A stretch of 64,000 nucleotides of DNA from Paraglaciecola sp. 20A4 (GCF_011378905.1 NZ_WTPY01000001.1:372001-436000); one strand, 5' to 3'; shown: positions 18,435 through 28,133, counted from the stretch's first letter. Notes: a model not told the origin generated them from the letters alone. Translations and numbers: made by a program.

Positions 18435-21194
18435 ATGAAAAAATCATACCTTTGGTCGGCCGTTAAAACAGCCTTATTAGTACCTACTGTTGCTGGTTTA
18501 TCCATGCAAGCATTAGCACAAGAAGCATCTGACGATAGTAATTTAGAAGTCATACAAGTTCGCGGCATTGTAAGCAGCCTTAAACGTGCCATGTCAGATA
18601 AAAAAGAAGCATTGATTGTTTCTGATGGTATTGCTGCTGAAGATTTAGGTAAATTTCCTGACTTAAACGTAGCAGAATCTTTGCAGCGTATTACGGGCGT
18701 TTCAATTGACCGTAGTGGCGGTGAAGGACAAGCGGTAACAGTGCGTGGTTTTGGCCCGCAGTTTAACACTGTACTGGTTAATGGTCGTCAGCTTGCGACC
18801 GACAGTGGTGGCCGTGAATTTAACTTTGACGTACTTGCAGCAGATCAAATTACTGGGGCTGACGTTTATAAAAGTACTCGTGCAGACCTTCAAGAAGGCG
18901 GCATTGGTGCGACAATTAATGTATCGACTGCTCGTCCATTTGACTATGAAGGCTTCCAGCTTATTGGTTCAGTGAAGGGTATGTACGAAACGCTCTCGGA
19001 AGAGACTTCACCTTCAGCTTCGTTCCTTGTTAGCAACACATTTAACGACGATAAGATGGGCGTATTATTAGCCGTTTCTCGTCAAGAACGTGATATTCAA
19101 ATCAACACAGTGGGCACTGCCGGCTGGCGCCCTGGCCAAACGATTTCTAATCGTAATGATGGCGTATTGTTAACTAATGCCTATATTCCGCGTAACTGGG
19201 ATCAGGCCATTGACCAACAAGAGCGTACGCGCACCAACGCAAGCTTAGTGTTTCAATTCGCTCCTTCGGATGAAGTCAACATTACCCTCGATGGCTTTAT
19301 TTCTAAATTCGAAGTTGATTCACAAGTGACTGATTTGGCTGCATGGTTTGAACCTGACCGCGTAGGCAGTGCAACTATCGATCAAGCAACGGGCACTTTG
19401 TTGACATTTGATCAGCAAATCGGTTTACATGGCGGTAGTGGTGACCCTGCATCAGATTTCGTATCCCATACGCGTAACTCTCGTGATTCACAAAGCGATG
19501 GTTTTGGTGTGAACGTTGAGTGGGATATTACCCCTCAGCTTAAAGGTACATTCGATGTATCAACGTCTTCTGCGGAAAATGATCGCGCTGGTAAAGACCG
19601 TTTTAACGTAGTAGGTATGATTAATAATTACGCGTTCGATGGCACAAGCAGCGTACCGTCTGTATCTCATGAAGGGTTCGGTGGCGACACGTTACCTGAT
19701 GCCAGTCGTGCTCGTTTGCATTATAACGAAAAAGGCCTGGCGTTTACTGACAAAGATGATATCAACGAATTTAAAGCTGATTTTGTTTACTTAGCAGATT
19801 CAGACGTATTCCAAAAAGCACAATTTGGGGTTTACCGCCAAGAGCGTGAAAAATCGGCATTCCAAATTTATGGTAGCCAATGTGCATTTTGTGGTTACGG
19901 CACTGAAGCACCAGTCGATACCATTGGGTTTGAACCTTTTACAGCTAAGAACTTTTTCTCTGGCTACCCTGAAACCTTTTATACCTATGATGGTGATGCA
20001 TACGTAGATTTCCTTGCTGATTCAGGCAATCCAATTGTAACGTCGCTACAAAATAACCGTTATACCATCAACGAAGATGTGACTAGTTTGTACCTAGACT
20101 TTACGTTTGTGTACGACATTGCTGATATGCCATTGGCGGTTAATGTAGGCGCACGTTACGCTGAAACAGACATTAAAGTAGCTGCTGTACAAAGCTTTAT
20201 TAAGGATGTTGTTCCAACAACTGATTTGACGTTGTTTTCTAACGAATTTGGCCCAGCCACTGATATCCAACAGGGCGATAGCTACGCAAACCTTCTTCCT
20301 AGTGTTAACGTTAAGTTAGACCTAACAGACGAAATGATTTTACGTTTCTCTGTATATGATTCTATGACACGACCAACTATGTCTCAGCTATCTCCTGCGA
20401 CAACGTTTAACGAACCTCGTCGTCAGAACCTAACGGCAAGTGGTGGTAACCCTTCACTTAAACCGTTTACTTCTGAAAACTGGGATTTGTCGTTTGAGTG
20501 GTATTACGCAGATGCAAGTTACTTCACCTTTGCTGTATTCAGCAAAGAAGTGCAAGACTTTATCGTAAGCTTGACTGGCGAAGAGACATATACGTTCTCA
20601 GACCGTTCTGCCGCAGATGGATTCAGATGTAATAACGACACTGGCGATAATTTATGTGCAGTAGGTCTAGCGTTAGACTCTACTCGTCCTGATTACGATG
20701 TCGTTGCGAACACTGAAGAATTAAACGGTGCAAGTGAAGTCTATACTGTTAGTCGTCCGCAAAACACGGAAACGACCAAAGTGACAGGCTACGAAGTTGC
20801 AGTGACTCACGTATTTGAAAATGGCTTTGGTGTAATGGCTAACGCCACCGTGGTTAACGCCGATACAGACTTCTTAGAAGGTCTTGGTGATTCTCAAAAC
20901 TTTATCTTGTTCTATGAGCAGGATAATTGGCAAGCGCGTGTTGCATTCAACAACCGTGAAGCATTCTTACGTAATGTGGATAACGGATTTAATGGTGAAC
21001 CCATTAATACCCAAACCTTTGGCCAATGGGATGTCAGTGCAAGTTATGACATTAACGAAAACTTCACTGTATTCGTTGAAGGTATTAACGTAACGGAAGA
21101 AGAACTCGTACAAACGGGTCGTTTCGACAACCAAGTTTACTCGGTTGAAGATAATGGCGCTCGCTATGCAGTGGGTGTTCGCGCCAAGTTCTAA
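18435..21194 (+). CDS. TonB-dependent outer-membrane receptor
   Basis: A 919-residue receptor of the large TonB-dependent type seen in Caulobacter and marine alteromonads for carbohydrate uptake. The signal peptide ends at ALAQ (about residue 29). The TonB box region is EVIQVRG, followed by the plug domain with VAESLQRITGVSIDR and the VRGFGPQFNTVLVNGR block. The beta-barrel fills the rest and ends in the terminal aromatic strand YAVGVRAKF. The extracellular loop near residue 480 has a CAFC pair that may form a disulfide. It transports its ligand across the outer membrane using TonB energy. The gene neighbours suggest a galactoside or related polyol ligand, which is an inference. Confidence 0.93.
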   Translation: MKKSYLWSAVKTALLVPTVAGLSMQALAQEASDDSNLEVIQVRGIVSSLKRAMSDKKEALIVSDGIAAEDLGKFPDLNVAESLQRITGVSIDRSGGEGQAVTVRGFGPQFNTVLVNGRQLATDSGGREFNFDVLAADQITGADVYKSTRADLQEGGIGATINVSTARPFDYEGFQLIGSVKGMYETLSEETSPSASFLVSNTFNDDKMGVLLAVSRQERDIQINTVGTAGWRPGQTISNRNDGVLLTNAYIPRNWDQAIDQQERTRTNASLVFQFAPSDEVNITLDGFISKFEVDSQVTDLAAWFEPDRVGSATIDQATGTLLTFDQQIGLHGGSGDPASDFVSHTRNSRDSQSDGFGVNVEWDITPQLKGTFDVSTSSAENDRAGKDRFNVVGMINNYAFDGTSSVPSVSHEGFGGDTLPDASRARLHYNEKGLAFTDKDDINEFKADFVYLADSDVFQKAQFGVYRQEREKSAFQIYGSQCAFCGYGTEAPVDTIGFEPFTAKNFFSGYPETFYTYDGDAYVDFLADSGNPIVTSLQNNRYTINEDVTSLYLDFTFVYDIADMPLAVNVGARYAETDIKVAAVQSFIKDVVPTTDLTLFSNEFGPATDIQQGDSYANLLPSVNVKLDLTDEMILRFSVYDSMTRPTMSQLSPATTFNEPRRQNLTASGGNPSLKPFTSENWDLSFEWYYADASYFTFAVFSKEVQDFIVSLTGEETYTFSDRSAADGFRCNNDTGDNLCAVGLALDSTRPDYDVVANTEELNGASEVYTVSRPQNTETTKVTGYEVAVTHVFENGFGVMANATVVNADTDFLEGLGDSQNFILFYEQDNWQARVAFNNREAFLRNVDNGFNGEPINTQTFGQWDVSASYDINENFTVFVEGINVTEEELVQTGRFDNQVYSVEDNGARYAVGVRAKF

Positions 21195-21222
21195 GATTGT
21201 TATAAATATAAGCTTGTTATAA

Positions 21223-21256
21223 ATAAGCACAGCATGTGATTACATGCTGTGCTTAT
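21223..21256. terminator. Perfect 15-bp hairpin after the TonB receptor
   Basis: ATAAGCACAGCATGT pairs exactly with its complement across a 4-base loop. No T-run follows, so it may protect the 3' end of the abundant receptor message while the second hairpin downstream ends transcription. Confidence 0.6.
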
Positions 21257-21270
21257 CTGATTACAACATG

Positions 21271-21302
21271 ATGGCTCGCCAGTATTAAGCGGGCCATTTT
21301 TC
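21271..21302 (+). terminator. Intrinsic terminator after the TonB receptor
   Basis: A 9-bp stem ATGGCTCGC/GCGGGCCAT (one T-G pair) ends in five T. Confidence 0.75.
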
Positions 21303-21467
21303 CTATAAAATAACACGTTAAATAGATTACCCCGTAAAGGATGTCAGGCTTTATTAGGTAGGTTATTTACTGGCGATTTAAGTGTTAACCCTGCACTCAA
21401 ATTGAAAACAATACTGGATTGCAACACAAGATGCTCCACACTCGTTACTACGCGGACTAATTCACTT

Positions 21468-22994
21468 ATGTCAAAGGCTGTTAAAAAAATTGTCATCGTT
21501 GGCGGCGGCACTGCAGGTTGGTTAACGGCTGCTATTGTTGCTGCGAAGCATAAAACGGATGGCAAAAATGGTTTACAGATTGTGCTGGTTGAATCTTCTG
21601 ATATTCCCACTGTTGGGGTAGGGGAAGGTACGTGGCCCACCATGAAGAACACTTTGCAGCAAATTGGCTTAAAAGAAAGTGAGGTTTTTGCTCGCTGTCA
21701 TGCTGGTTTTAAACAAGGCGGTAAGTTTGTGAATTGGGTGCACGGCAACGGCGATTTCTATTATCACCCGTTTACTGTGCCTTTAGGGTACGGGCGTATC
21801 GATTTGGCTCCTTATGTAGATAAGATTGAAAACTATGCTGTAGAGTCCAACTTTCAGCACAGTGTCTGTGAAGCTGGTTTAGCGCCGCGCTCTATGGCTG
21901 AAGCTGAATACAAAGGGCAATGTAATTACGCTTATCACCTCGATGCGGGTGAGTTTGCTGAGGTACTCAAAGAACACTGTAAAAACAATCTCAACGTGAC
22001 ACAAGTCATTGGTACGGTTGATAAGGTCAATTTGAGCGATGATGGTGCTATTGCCTCGATTACGCTCAAGAGCAATGAGCAGATAGATGCTGACTTATTT
22101 GTGGATTGCACCGGTTTTGCCTCTTTATTACTCGGGCAAGCATTGGATGTACCCTTCATTTCAGCTGATAAAGTCTTGTTTAACGATTCGGCTATTGCTT
22201 TGCACATGCCCTATGACGAAGATACAAGTCCTATTGCGACGCACACGATAGCAACAGGCCAAAATGCCGGATGGATATGGGATATAGGTCTTACACACCG
22301 ACGCGGCGTTGGGCATGTGTATTCCAGTCAGTATTTATCTGACGACGAAGCCGAAGCGAATTTGCGTCGGTATCTGGGACCGAGGTCTGACGATATCCCC
22401 GTACGCAAAATCGGCTTTAAATCAGGCCACAGGGCGCAAGTGTGGAAAAAGAACTGTGTGGCTGTCGGTATGGCCGCCGGGTTTGTAGAGCCTTTAGAGG
22501 CTACGGCAATCATGCTGGTGGAAATTTCAGCACGTTTTATTGCGGATAATATCCCCCCTGATACGAGCTTAATGCCGATCATTGAGAAGCGTTTTAATCA
22601 ACAAATGGCCTATCGTTGGTCGCGTATTATCGACTTTCTAAAATTGCATTACATGCTGACTAAACGCCCTGAACCCTATTGGCAAGCGCATACCGATGCC
22701 AATTCGATTCCAGAGTCATTAAAAGACGACTTAGCCCTATGGAAGTTTCGGGGGCCTATTACGGCTGATTTTGATGCTGCTATTGAGCTTTTTCCGGCGG
22801 CCAGCTATCAATACGTTTTATACGGAATGGGCTTCAAGCCCGATTTCAGCCGTCAACCTCATCTGTATAATGAGCAGGCGAATGCGCAGAAAATTATTCA
22901 TCGTAATCAACAGCTTACTCAGCAGTTGCTGCACACACTTCCTCCTCACAGAGAATATATAGAGCGGTGGTTAAGCACCCAGAGTATGAGATAA
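21468..22994 (+). CDS. Flavin-dependent tryptophan-halogenase-like protein
   Basis: A 508-residue FAD-binding protein of the tryptophan halogenase family. The N terminus has the GGGTAGWLTA dinucleotide motif, the GVGEGTWP flavin strand, and the lysine in FKQGGKFVNW that matches the catalytic lysine of PrnA-type enzymes. Two motifs differ from true halogenases: the WxWxIP block reads WIWDIG, and EPLES reads EPLEA. It may therefore be an oxidoreductase with a changed reaction. It starts two bases before a SapC gene in the same run, and follows a TonB receptor, a common arrangement in alteromonads. A longer frame starts 22 codons upstream, but this ATG gives the normal family N terminus. Confidence 0.85.
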   Translation: MSKAVKKIVIVGGGTAGWLTAAIVAAKHKTDGKNGLQIVLVESSDIPTVGVGEGTWPTMKNTLQQIGLKESEVFARCHAGFKQGGKFVNWVHGNGDFYYHPFTVPLGYGRIDLAPYVDKIENYAVESNFQHSVCEAGLAPRSMAEAEYKGQCNYAYHLDAGEFAEVLKEHCKNNLNVTQVIGTVDKVNLSDDGAIASITLKSNEQIDADLFVDCTGFASLLLGQALDVPFISADKVLFNDSAIALHMPYDEDTSPIATHTIATGQNAGWIWDIGLTHRRGVGHVYSSQYLSDDEAEANLRRYLGPRSDDIPVRKIGFKSGHRAQVWKKNCVAVGMAAGFVEPLEATAIMLVEISARFIADNIPPDTSLMPIIEKRFNQQMAYRWSRIIDFLKLHYMLTKRPEPYWQAHTDANSIPESLKDDLALWKFRGPITADFDAAIELFPAASYQYVLYGMGFKPDFSRQPHLYNEQANAQKIIHRNQQLTQQLLHTLPPHREYIERWLSTQSMR

Positions 22995-22996
22995 CC

Positions 22997-23761
22997 ATGA
23001 GCACACTTGTTGAATTAAGTAACACTGTACACAAGGATTTAAGACTTCGAGAAAACAGCCTAGCTGAGTTTGCCGCGAGCCAGCAGATAATGCGCCTTCG
23101 CGTGTCAGAGGTCGGCAAGGCTGCAACTAATTTTCCATTATTTTTCTCGCGTAATCAGCAAGACGGAAGTTGGGTGCTATCGGCACTTAGCAGCTTTGAG
23201 CCGCTGCAAAATTTGTTTGTCGATGAAGGACGTTGGAATGCCATTTATCAACCGACAAGTTTACAAACGTTTCCGTTTTATCTGATGCAATCTCCTAAAG
23301 TTGAAAATAGCTATACCATCGGAATTTTAGAAAGTAGTGAAGCATTCTCTAAAGACTCCGGGGAGGCCATATTTGACAATGCAGGCAGAGCATCTTTGTT
23401 TTTAACTAAAGCGAAAAGCTTACTGGAAGCAAGTATTAAACAAGACATAGAAACCTATCGTTTTATGCAAGAAGTCGAAGCGATGGGTCTTATTAAAGCC
23501 ATCGATTTACAATTGGTTTTCGAAGATGGCAATACGCAGAATATCGCGGGTTTGTGCACAATCGATGAAGATAAATTACAAAGCTTAACGCCTGAAAAAA
23601 TGACAAGGTTAAATGACAGTGGTTATTTAATTGCTATTCACGCCATGTTGTTATCCATTTATCAGTTAAACCTGTTGCTTAGAAAGCACAATGAACGCAA
23701 TACCCATAATAAGATCACTCAACTTAAAATCGAAGTCGCGAAAGAGAGAGTAGCGTCTTAA
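22997..23761 (+). CDS. SapC-family protein, first copy
   Basis: A 254-residue protein of the SapC family, whose members occur beside TonB receptors and halogenase-like proteins; the biochemical function is not established. Recognisable features are FPLFFSRNQQDGSWVLSAL near residue 45, the GRWNAIYQP and FPFYLM segments, and the helical C-terminal third with GLCTIDEDKLQSL. There is no signal peptide or membrane helix. It begins two bases after the stop of the halogenase-like gene, so the two are co-translated. A second member of the family lies 3.5 kb downstream. Confidence 0.88.
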   Translation: MSTLVELSNTVHKDLRLRENSLAEFAASQQIMRLRVSEVGKAATNFPLFFSRNQQDGSWVLSALSSFEPLQNLFVDEGRWNAIYQPTSLQTFPFYLMQSPKVENSYTIGILESSEAFSKDSGEAIFDNAGRASLFLTKAKSLLEASIKQDIETYRFMQEVEAMGLIKAIDLQLVFEDGNTQNIAGLCTIDEDKLQSLTPEKMTRLNDSGYLIAIHAMLLSIYQLNLLLRKHNERNTHNKITQLKIEVAKERVAS

Positions 23762-23873
23762 CCCTTTTAAACTTGTTCCGTATTTACCACATTTCTGGGT
23801 GGCAACAGAGCGGATTATTAAGCACATAAATAGTAGTCAATGATACACAGCATGATTACAGAGGAAATATCAG

Positions 23874-25340
23874 ATGTCAGAAAATATGGTTCAAACGGCG
23901 GTGTTCGCCTTAGTTACAGGCATTATAGGCTTGCTAACGTATTTGAAGTGCCGCGGTCATGGACATAACCAACAGAGTCAAAACAAGGAGTACTTTCTTG
24001 CTGGTGGCGGTCTAACGTGGATGTTTGTTGCTGGTTCAATTACCTTAACTAACTTAAGTACCGATCAACTTGTTGGTATGAACGGTAACCAGATGGCATT
24101 GCTGGCTTGGTGGGAATTTTCTGCAGTAATTGGTTTAATTATTTTAGCTAAAGTTTTCATCCCTATTTATTACAAGTACAACTGTACAACCACGACTGAG
24201 CTTTTGGAAAAACGCTACAAGAATAAACATATTCGTGCCGTAATAGGTATGCTGTTTTTCTTAGGTAACGCCTTGATTTATATGCCTGCTGTTATTTATT
24301 CAGGCTCACTATTTATGCAAACCATGTTCAATGTTGATATTCCGCTAATGTATATCGCCATCGCATTTGCTGCTTTGGGTGCGGTCTATGCAATTTTCGG
24401 CGGACTACGCGCCGTTGCTGTGTCTGATACTTACTCAGGCGTACTGTTGCTAAGTATGGCGATGTTAGTGGTCTTCTTGTCACTTGCGGCGATTGACTTC
24501 GACTTCAGCGGTATTCCAGCCGAGCGCTTAACGCTTATTGGCGCACCAGATTCCCCATTACCTTGGCAAACTCTTCTTACAGGTATGATCTTCATTCAAA
24601 TATACTATTGGGGAACGAATCAGACGATTACTCAACGAGCAATGGCTGCACCTAATGTTAAAGAAGCGCAAAAAGGTGTTTTCGCCGCTGCGGGTATTCG
24701 AATTCTAATTGTGCCAGCTATCATCGTCTTACCTGGTATTGTGTCATTTAAACTCTATGGGGATATTGGTGATGCTGCTTATGGACGCATTGTAGGTGAT
24801 GTTTTGCCATTGTGGCTTACCGGTGTGTTTGCTGCAGCGATGGCAGCAGCGGTTTTATCTACCTATAACAGCTTATTGAACTCTGCTACTGCTCTGTACG
24901 TATGTGATATCCATGAAGCGTATTTTAACGACAAACCAAATGTAGTGCGCTTAAGTGGTTGGGTAACTGCGTTGCTGACTGTATTGTCATTAGTCTTAGT
25001 ACCCATTTATCAGCAAGCCGACAGTATCATTAACTTGCTGCAACAGTTAAATGGTTTATTAAGTATGCCAATATTGTCAATATTCGTCGTTGGGTTGGTG
25101 TTTAAAGATGTTGACGCGCGAGCTGGCATCGCGGCGGTCATTTTTGGCGTATTATTATACGGCTCTCTAACGTTTGAATTCTCGCCAATTTATTCTACTT
25201 GGCACTATATCCACCTAATGCCTATCACATTAGTCTCGTGCATCAGTTTTGCCTTGTTGGTAAATAGGTTTGTGCTAGGACAAAGAGCAAAATTTGCGTG
25301 GGGTAGTGATGATGGCGTTGAAGCTATCAGTAAAGTTTAA
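23874..25340 (+). CDS. Sodium:solute symporter (SSS family)
   Basis: A 488-residue inner-membrane symporter with about 13-14 hydrophobic helices. The SSS core motif is visible as YYWGTNQTITQRAMAA, and the helix-1 break region is near YFLAGGGLTWMFVAGS. The sequence resembles the sugar (SGLT-like) branch, so a sugar or polyol is the probable cargo, moved with sodium. The start has a good ribosome binding site (AGAGGAAAT). It follows sapC by 112 bases and precedes a GlpD-type gene by 24 bases, so all probably belong to one operon. This would be the inner-membrane partner of the TonB receptor upstream. Confidence 0.92.
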   Translation: MSENMVQTAVFALVTGIIGLLTYLKCRGHGHNQQSQNKEYFLAGGGLTWMFVAGSITLTNLSTDQLVGMNGNQMALLAWWEFSAVIGLIILAKVFIPIYYKYNCTTTTELLEKRYKNKHIRAVIGMLFFLGNALIYMPAVIYSGSLFMQTMFNVDIPLMYIAIAFAALGAVYAIFGGLRAVAVSDTYSGVLLLSMAMLVVFLSLAAIDFDFSGIPAERLTLIGAPDSPLPWQTLLTGMIFIQIYYWGTNQTITQRAMAAPNVKEAQKGVFAAAGIRILIVPAIIVLPGIVSFKLYGDIGDAAYGRIVGDVLPLWLTGVFAAAMAAAVLSTYNSLLNSATALYVCDIHEAYFNDKPNVVRLSGWVTALLTVLSLVLVPIYQQADSIINLLQQLNGLLSMPILSIFVVGLVFKDVDARAGIAAVIFGVLLYGSLTFEFSPIYSTWHYIHLMPITLVSCISFALLVNRFVLGQRAKFAWGSDDGVEAISKV

Positions 25341-25364
25341 ACATATTTAATTATCGGAAGAGAC

Positions 25365-27005
25365 ATGAACAACCTGAGAAAGAGTAACATCCGTAAATTG
25401 CCTAAAGGGACGTTTGATACCCTTATTATTGGCGGCGGCATTAACGGTGCTGTTGCCGCAGCGGCACTAGCGGCTAAAGGCGTAAAAGTCGCGTTGATCG
25501 ATAAAGGCGATTTTGCGGGCTTTACCAGTTCTAACTCTTCAAATTTGGCGTGGGGCGGCATTAAGTATTTAGAGAGTTACGAATATGCTTTGGTCAACAA
25601 ACTGTGCAAAAGTCGTAATCACTTGATGCGTAGCTACCCGTCTACAGTAAAAGAGATCCGCTTTTTAACCAGTATTCAAAAAGGCTTTCGCTTTCCACCT
25701 TTATTTATCTATATGGGTACGCTACTTTATTGGGTAATGGGACGGTTATTTACCAAAATGCCTAACTATCTTACCGGTGGCAAGATCAAATCATTGGAAA
25801 GCGTTATAAATACGCAAAACGTTGTGGGTGGATTTGAATACTCAGATGCTTACCTACAAGACAATGACGCGCGCTTCGTGTTTAACTTTATTCGCTCAAG
25901 TATGAGTTACGGCTGCATAGCCGCTAACTATGTCGAATCGCTAGGTTCAAGCAAAAATGGCGATTTGTGGACGACGAAAGCGAAAGACGCCATTACTGGC
26001 GAGGAGTTTGAAATAACCTCGAAGGTATTGATCAACGCTGCTGGGCCATTTGTTGATCCATTAAATGAGTTAAATAAAGAGCAAACTGAGCACCATCATG
26101 TTTTCTCAAAAGGCATTCACTTAATTGTTGACCGCGTAACTGATAGCAACAAAGTGCTAACGTTTTTCGCTGACGATGGGCGTTTATTCTTCGTTATTCC
26201 TATGGGACCAAAAACCTGTATCGGTACAACAGATACGCAAGTTGAAAGCCCCTATGCACATGTAACGGAGGCTGATCGCCAGTTTGTATTGGATAACGTT
26301 AATGCGTTATTGGCACTTGATAAGCCGTTGACAAAAGAAGACGTGATTGCTGAGCGCTGCGGCGTTCGTCCTTTAGCGATTAAAGGCACGGGCGGTAAAG
26401 CCGACTGGGTTCAACTTTCTCGTAAGCATGCGATTGATCAAAACCCTGAACACAAATATATGTCGATTTTCGGTGGCAAGCTCACTGATTGTATCAACGT
26501 GGGTGACGAAGTAGCAGGGATTGTCAAAGACTTCGGTATTGAATTGCCTTATGCCGATTTCAAATGGTACGGCGAGCCTGACGATACTGTGCGCGATGAA
26601 TTCTTTCACCGTGCTAAATTGATGGACTTTGATGCATTAACGCCTGCCACCTCGTCTGAGCCTTTAACATCACGTTTTTGGCGACGTTATGGGCGTAATG
26701 CGATCAACATGCTTGAAGCAATCCGCGAGAATCCAGCAAAGGCAGAGTTACTTATTGAGAGCTCTGAATATTTGCGGGTAGAAATCGAGCATGCTGCTCA
26801 GCGCGAAATGGTTACCAAGTTAGAGGACTTCTTACGTCGTCGTTCGAAAATCTCGTTGGTAGTAAGACAAGAAGATATTCTTGCGGCGCCAGGTTTACGA
26901 GAAGCCTGTGAAATTTTATTTGGCGATGAAGCTGAAGCAAAATTGCAGGAATATATTACCAGTGTACGTAAAGATGTTAGTCCCGCGACAGATGTGATAG
27001 CTTAG
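25365..27005 (+). CDS. GlpD-type FAD-dependent glycerol-3-phosphate dehydrogenase
   Basis: A 546-residue flavoprotein of the GlpD family, which oxidises glycerol 3-phosphate to dihydroxyacetone phosphate and feeds electrons to quinone at the membrane. It shows the FAD motif IIGGGINGAVAAAALA at the N terminus, the SSNSSNLAWGGIKYLE block, GFEYSDAYLQDNDARF and the C-terminal FGGKLTDCINVGDEV. No glycerol kinase is next to it. Compared with Escherichia coli GlpD it has about 45 extra residues at the end. It could use a related polyol phosphate; the family call is firm, the exact substrate is not. Confidence 0.85.
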   Translation: MNNLRKSNIRKLPKGTFDTLIIGGGINGAVAAAALAAKGVKVALIDKGDFAGFTSSNSSNLAWGGIKYLESYEYALVNKLCKSRNHLMRSYPSTVKEIRFLTSIQKGFRFPPLFIYMGTLLYWVMGRLFTKMPNYLTGGKIKSLESVINTQNVVGGFEYSDAYLQDNDARFVFNFIRSSMSYGCIAANYVESLGSSKNGDLWTTKAKDAITGEEFEITSKVLINAAGPFVDPLNELNKEQTEHHHVFSKGIHLIVDRVTDSNKVLTFFADDGRLFFVIPMGPKTCIGTTDTQVESPYAHVTEADRQFVLDNVNALLALDKPLTKEDVIAERCGVRPLAIKGTGGKADWVQLSRKHAIDQNPEHKYMSIFGGKLTDCINVGDEVAGIVKDFGIELPYADFKWYGEPDDTVRDEFFHRAKLMDFDALTPATSSEPLTSRFWRRYGRNAINMLEAIRENPAKAELLIESSEYLRVEIEHAAQREMVTKLEDFLRRRSKISLVVRQEDILAAPGLREACEILFGDEAEAKLQEYITSVRKDVSPATDVIA

Positions 27006-27012
27006 CTTTATT

Positions 27013-27041
27013 CGAGGCGCTGCACGGTGTGCGCCGCCTCG
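27013..27041. terminator. Hairpin after the GlpD-type gene
   Basis: CGAGGCG pairs with CGCCTCG, and an inner GCAC/GTGC stem closes on a three-base loop. Only GTTTC follows, so termination here would be partial. Confidence 0.5.
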
Positions 27042-27192
27042 TTTCAGCAAAAATAAAGAGTGGTAAGCGGAATTTTATGCTGCATTTAGGATTAAATGAA
27101 CAAATCAGATATAATTCATTTACATTCGTGACATCACTCAATAAATAAAAGATACTTGCTGTTGTGAAATTAGCATTAGGGATCGCATATTT

Positions 27193-27215
27193 AATGGCCT
27201 AGAAGCCATTTTTTT
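27193..27215 (+). terminator. Intrinsic terminator upstream of the second sapC
   Basis: A 6-bp stem AATGGC/GCCATT with the loop CTAGAA, ending in seven T. It lies 90 bases before the second sapC start and separates that gene from the operon, or acts as an attenuator. The rest of the 300-base gap shows nothing else. Confidence 0.75.
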
Positions 27216-27307
27216 ATACCTGAATACCCAAGTGTACCGTATCGTCGGTCTGCTAATCGGCCATCAAAAGCAACCAGTTTTGAACATTAAAGTAAGAGAT
27301 ATCCTCT

Positions 27308-28087
27308 ATGACAATCAGCTACATCCCTCTTGATAAAGAGAAACATAAAGACCTTAAAATCAATCTTCAGCACGATTTTGGCTACGCCAAAGAAGCCCAT
27401 ATTGCTGCGGCATCTATTCGTGAATACGCTCAGCTTGCTAGCGTGATGCCAGTTGTTTTTGTTAAAGATCCAAATTCAGAAAACTTCCACTCTGTTGCCA
27501 TGTTAGGCACTGAGAAGGGCGCAAATTTATTTATTCACGAAGGCAAGTGGCAGGTACATTGTTTACCAATGAACATTCAGCGCTATCCTTTCGATGTGCG
27601 TCCCGACGGTGAAAAGCTTGGCGTATTTTTTGACGAGAACAGCTCATTGGTGACAGACGACGGTGAGCCAGTTTTCACTGCGGAAGGCCAACCGAGCCCC
27701 TTTTTAGAGAACCGTCAGCAGTTGCTTTCAGAATTAGCTAACAGTGAAATGGCGACTCAGCGTTTCATTAAAAAATTAGTTGAGCTAGATTTGCTTGATC
27801 CAATTGAATTATTGGTTAATTACACCAACGGCGAAAAACGCAATATTACGGGCATGTTTAGTGTCAGTGAAAAGCGTTTACAAGACTTAGACGAAGCGCA
27901 AGTTGTTGAATTACACAAAAGCGGTTTCTTAGGTGCTGCTTATGCTGTACTTATGTCGCTAGGTCAACTGAATCGTTTGGTTCAATTATCGAACAACACA
28001 GATAAGCCGATTCAGAACTTGCAGTTGCGTGTTGGTGATGCGATCACTAAGGACCAACCAGCAGAGCAGCCTGCTGCTAACGCTTAA
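27308..28087 (+). CDS. SapC-family protein, second copy
   Basis: A 259-residue paralogue of the SapC protein encoded 3.5 kb upstream. The two share the layout: a strand-rich start (VMPVVFVKDPNSENFHSVAML), a central QRYPFDVRPDGEKLGVF segment, and a helical end with GMFSVSEKRLQDL. The C-terminal tail is proline/glutamine/alanine rich. It has no signal peptide. A terminator stands on each side, so it is probably transcribed alone or by read-through from the operon upstream. Function unknown. Confidence 0.87.
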   Translation: MTISYIPLDKEKHKDLKINLQHDFGYAKEAHIAAASIREYAQLASVMPVVFVKDPNSENFHSVAMLGTEKGANLFIHEGKWQVHCLPMNIQRYPFDVRPDGEKLGVFFDENSSLVTDDGEPVFTAEGQPSPFLENRQQLLSELANSEMATQRFIKKLVELDLLDPIELLVNYTNGEKRNITGMFSVSEKRLQDLDEAQVVELHKSGFLGAAYAVLMSLGQLNRLVQLSNNTDKPIQNLQLRVGDAITKDQPAEQPAANA

Positions 28088-28105
28088 TAATAAGACGTTC
28101 AAATT

Positions 28106-28133
28106 AAGCCCGTTTAAATAGCGGGCTTTTTTA
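28106..28133 (+). terminator. Intrinsic terminator of the second sapC
   Basis: Stem AAGCCCG/CGGGCTT with a 9-base loop followed by T residues. Confidence 0.9.
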
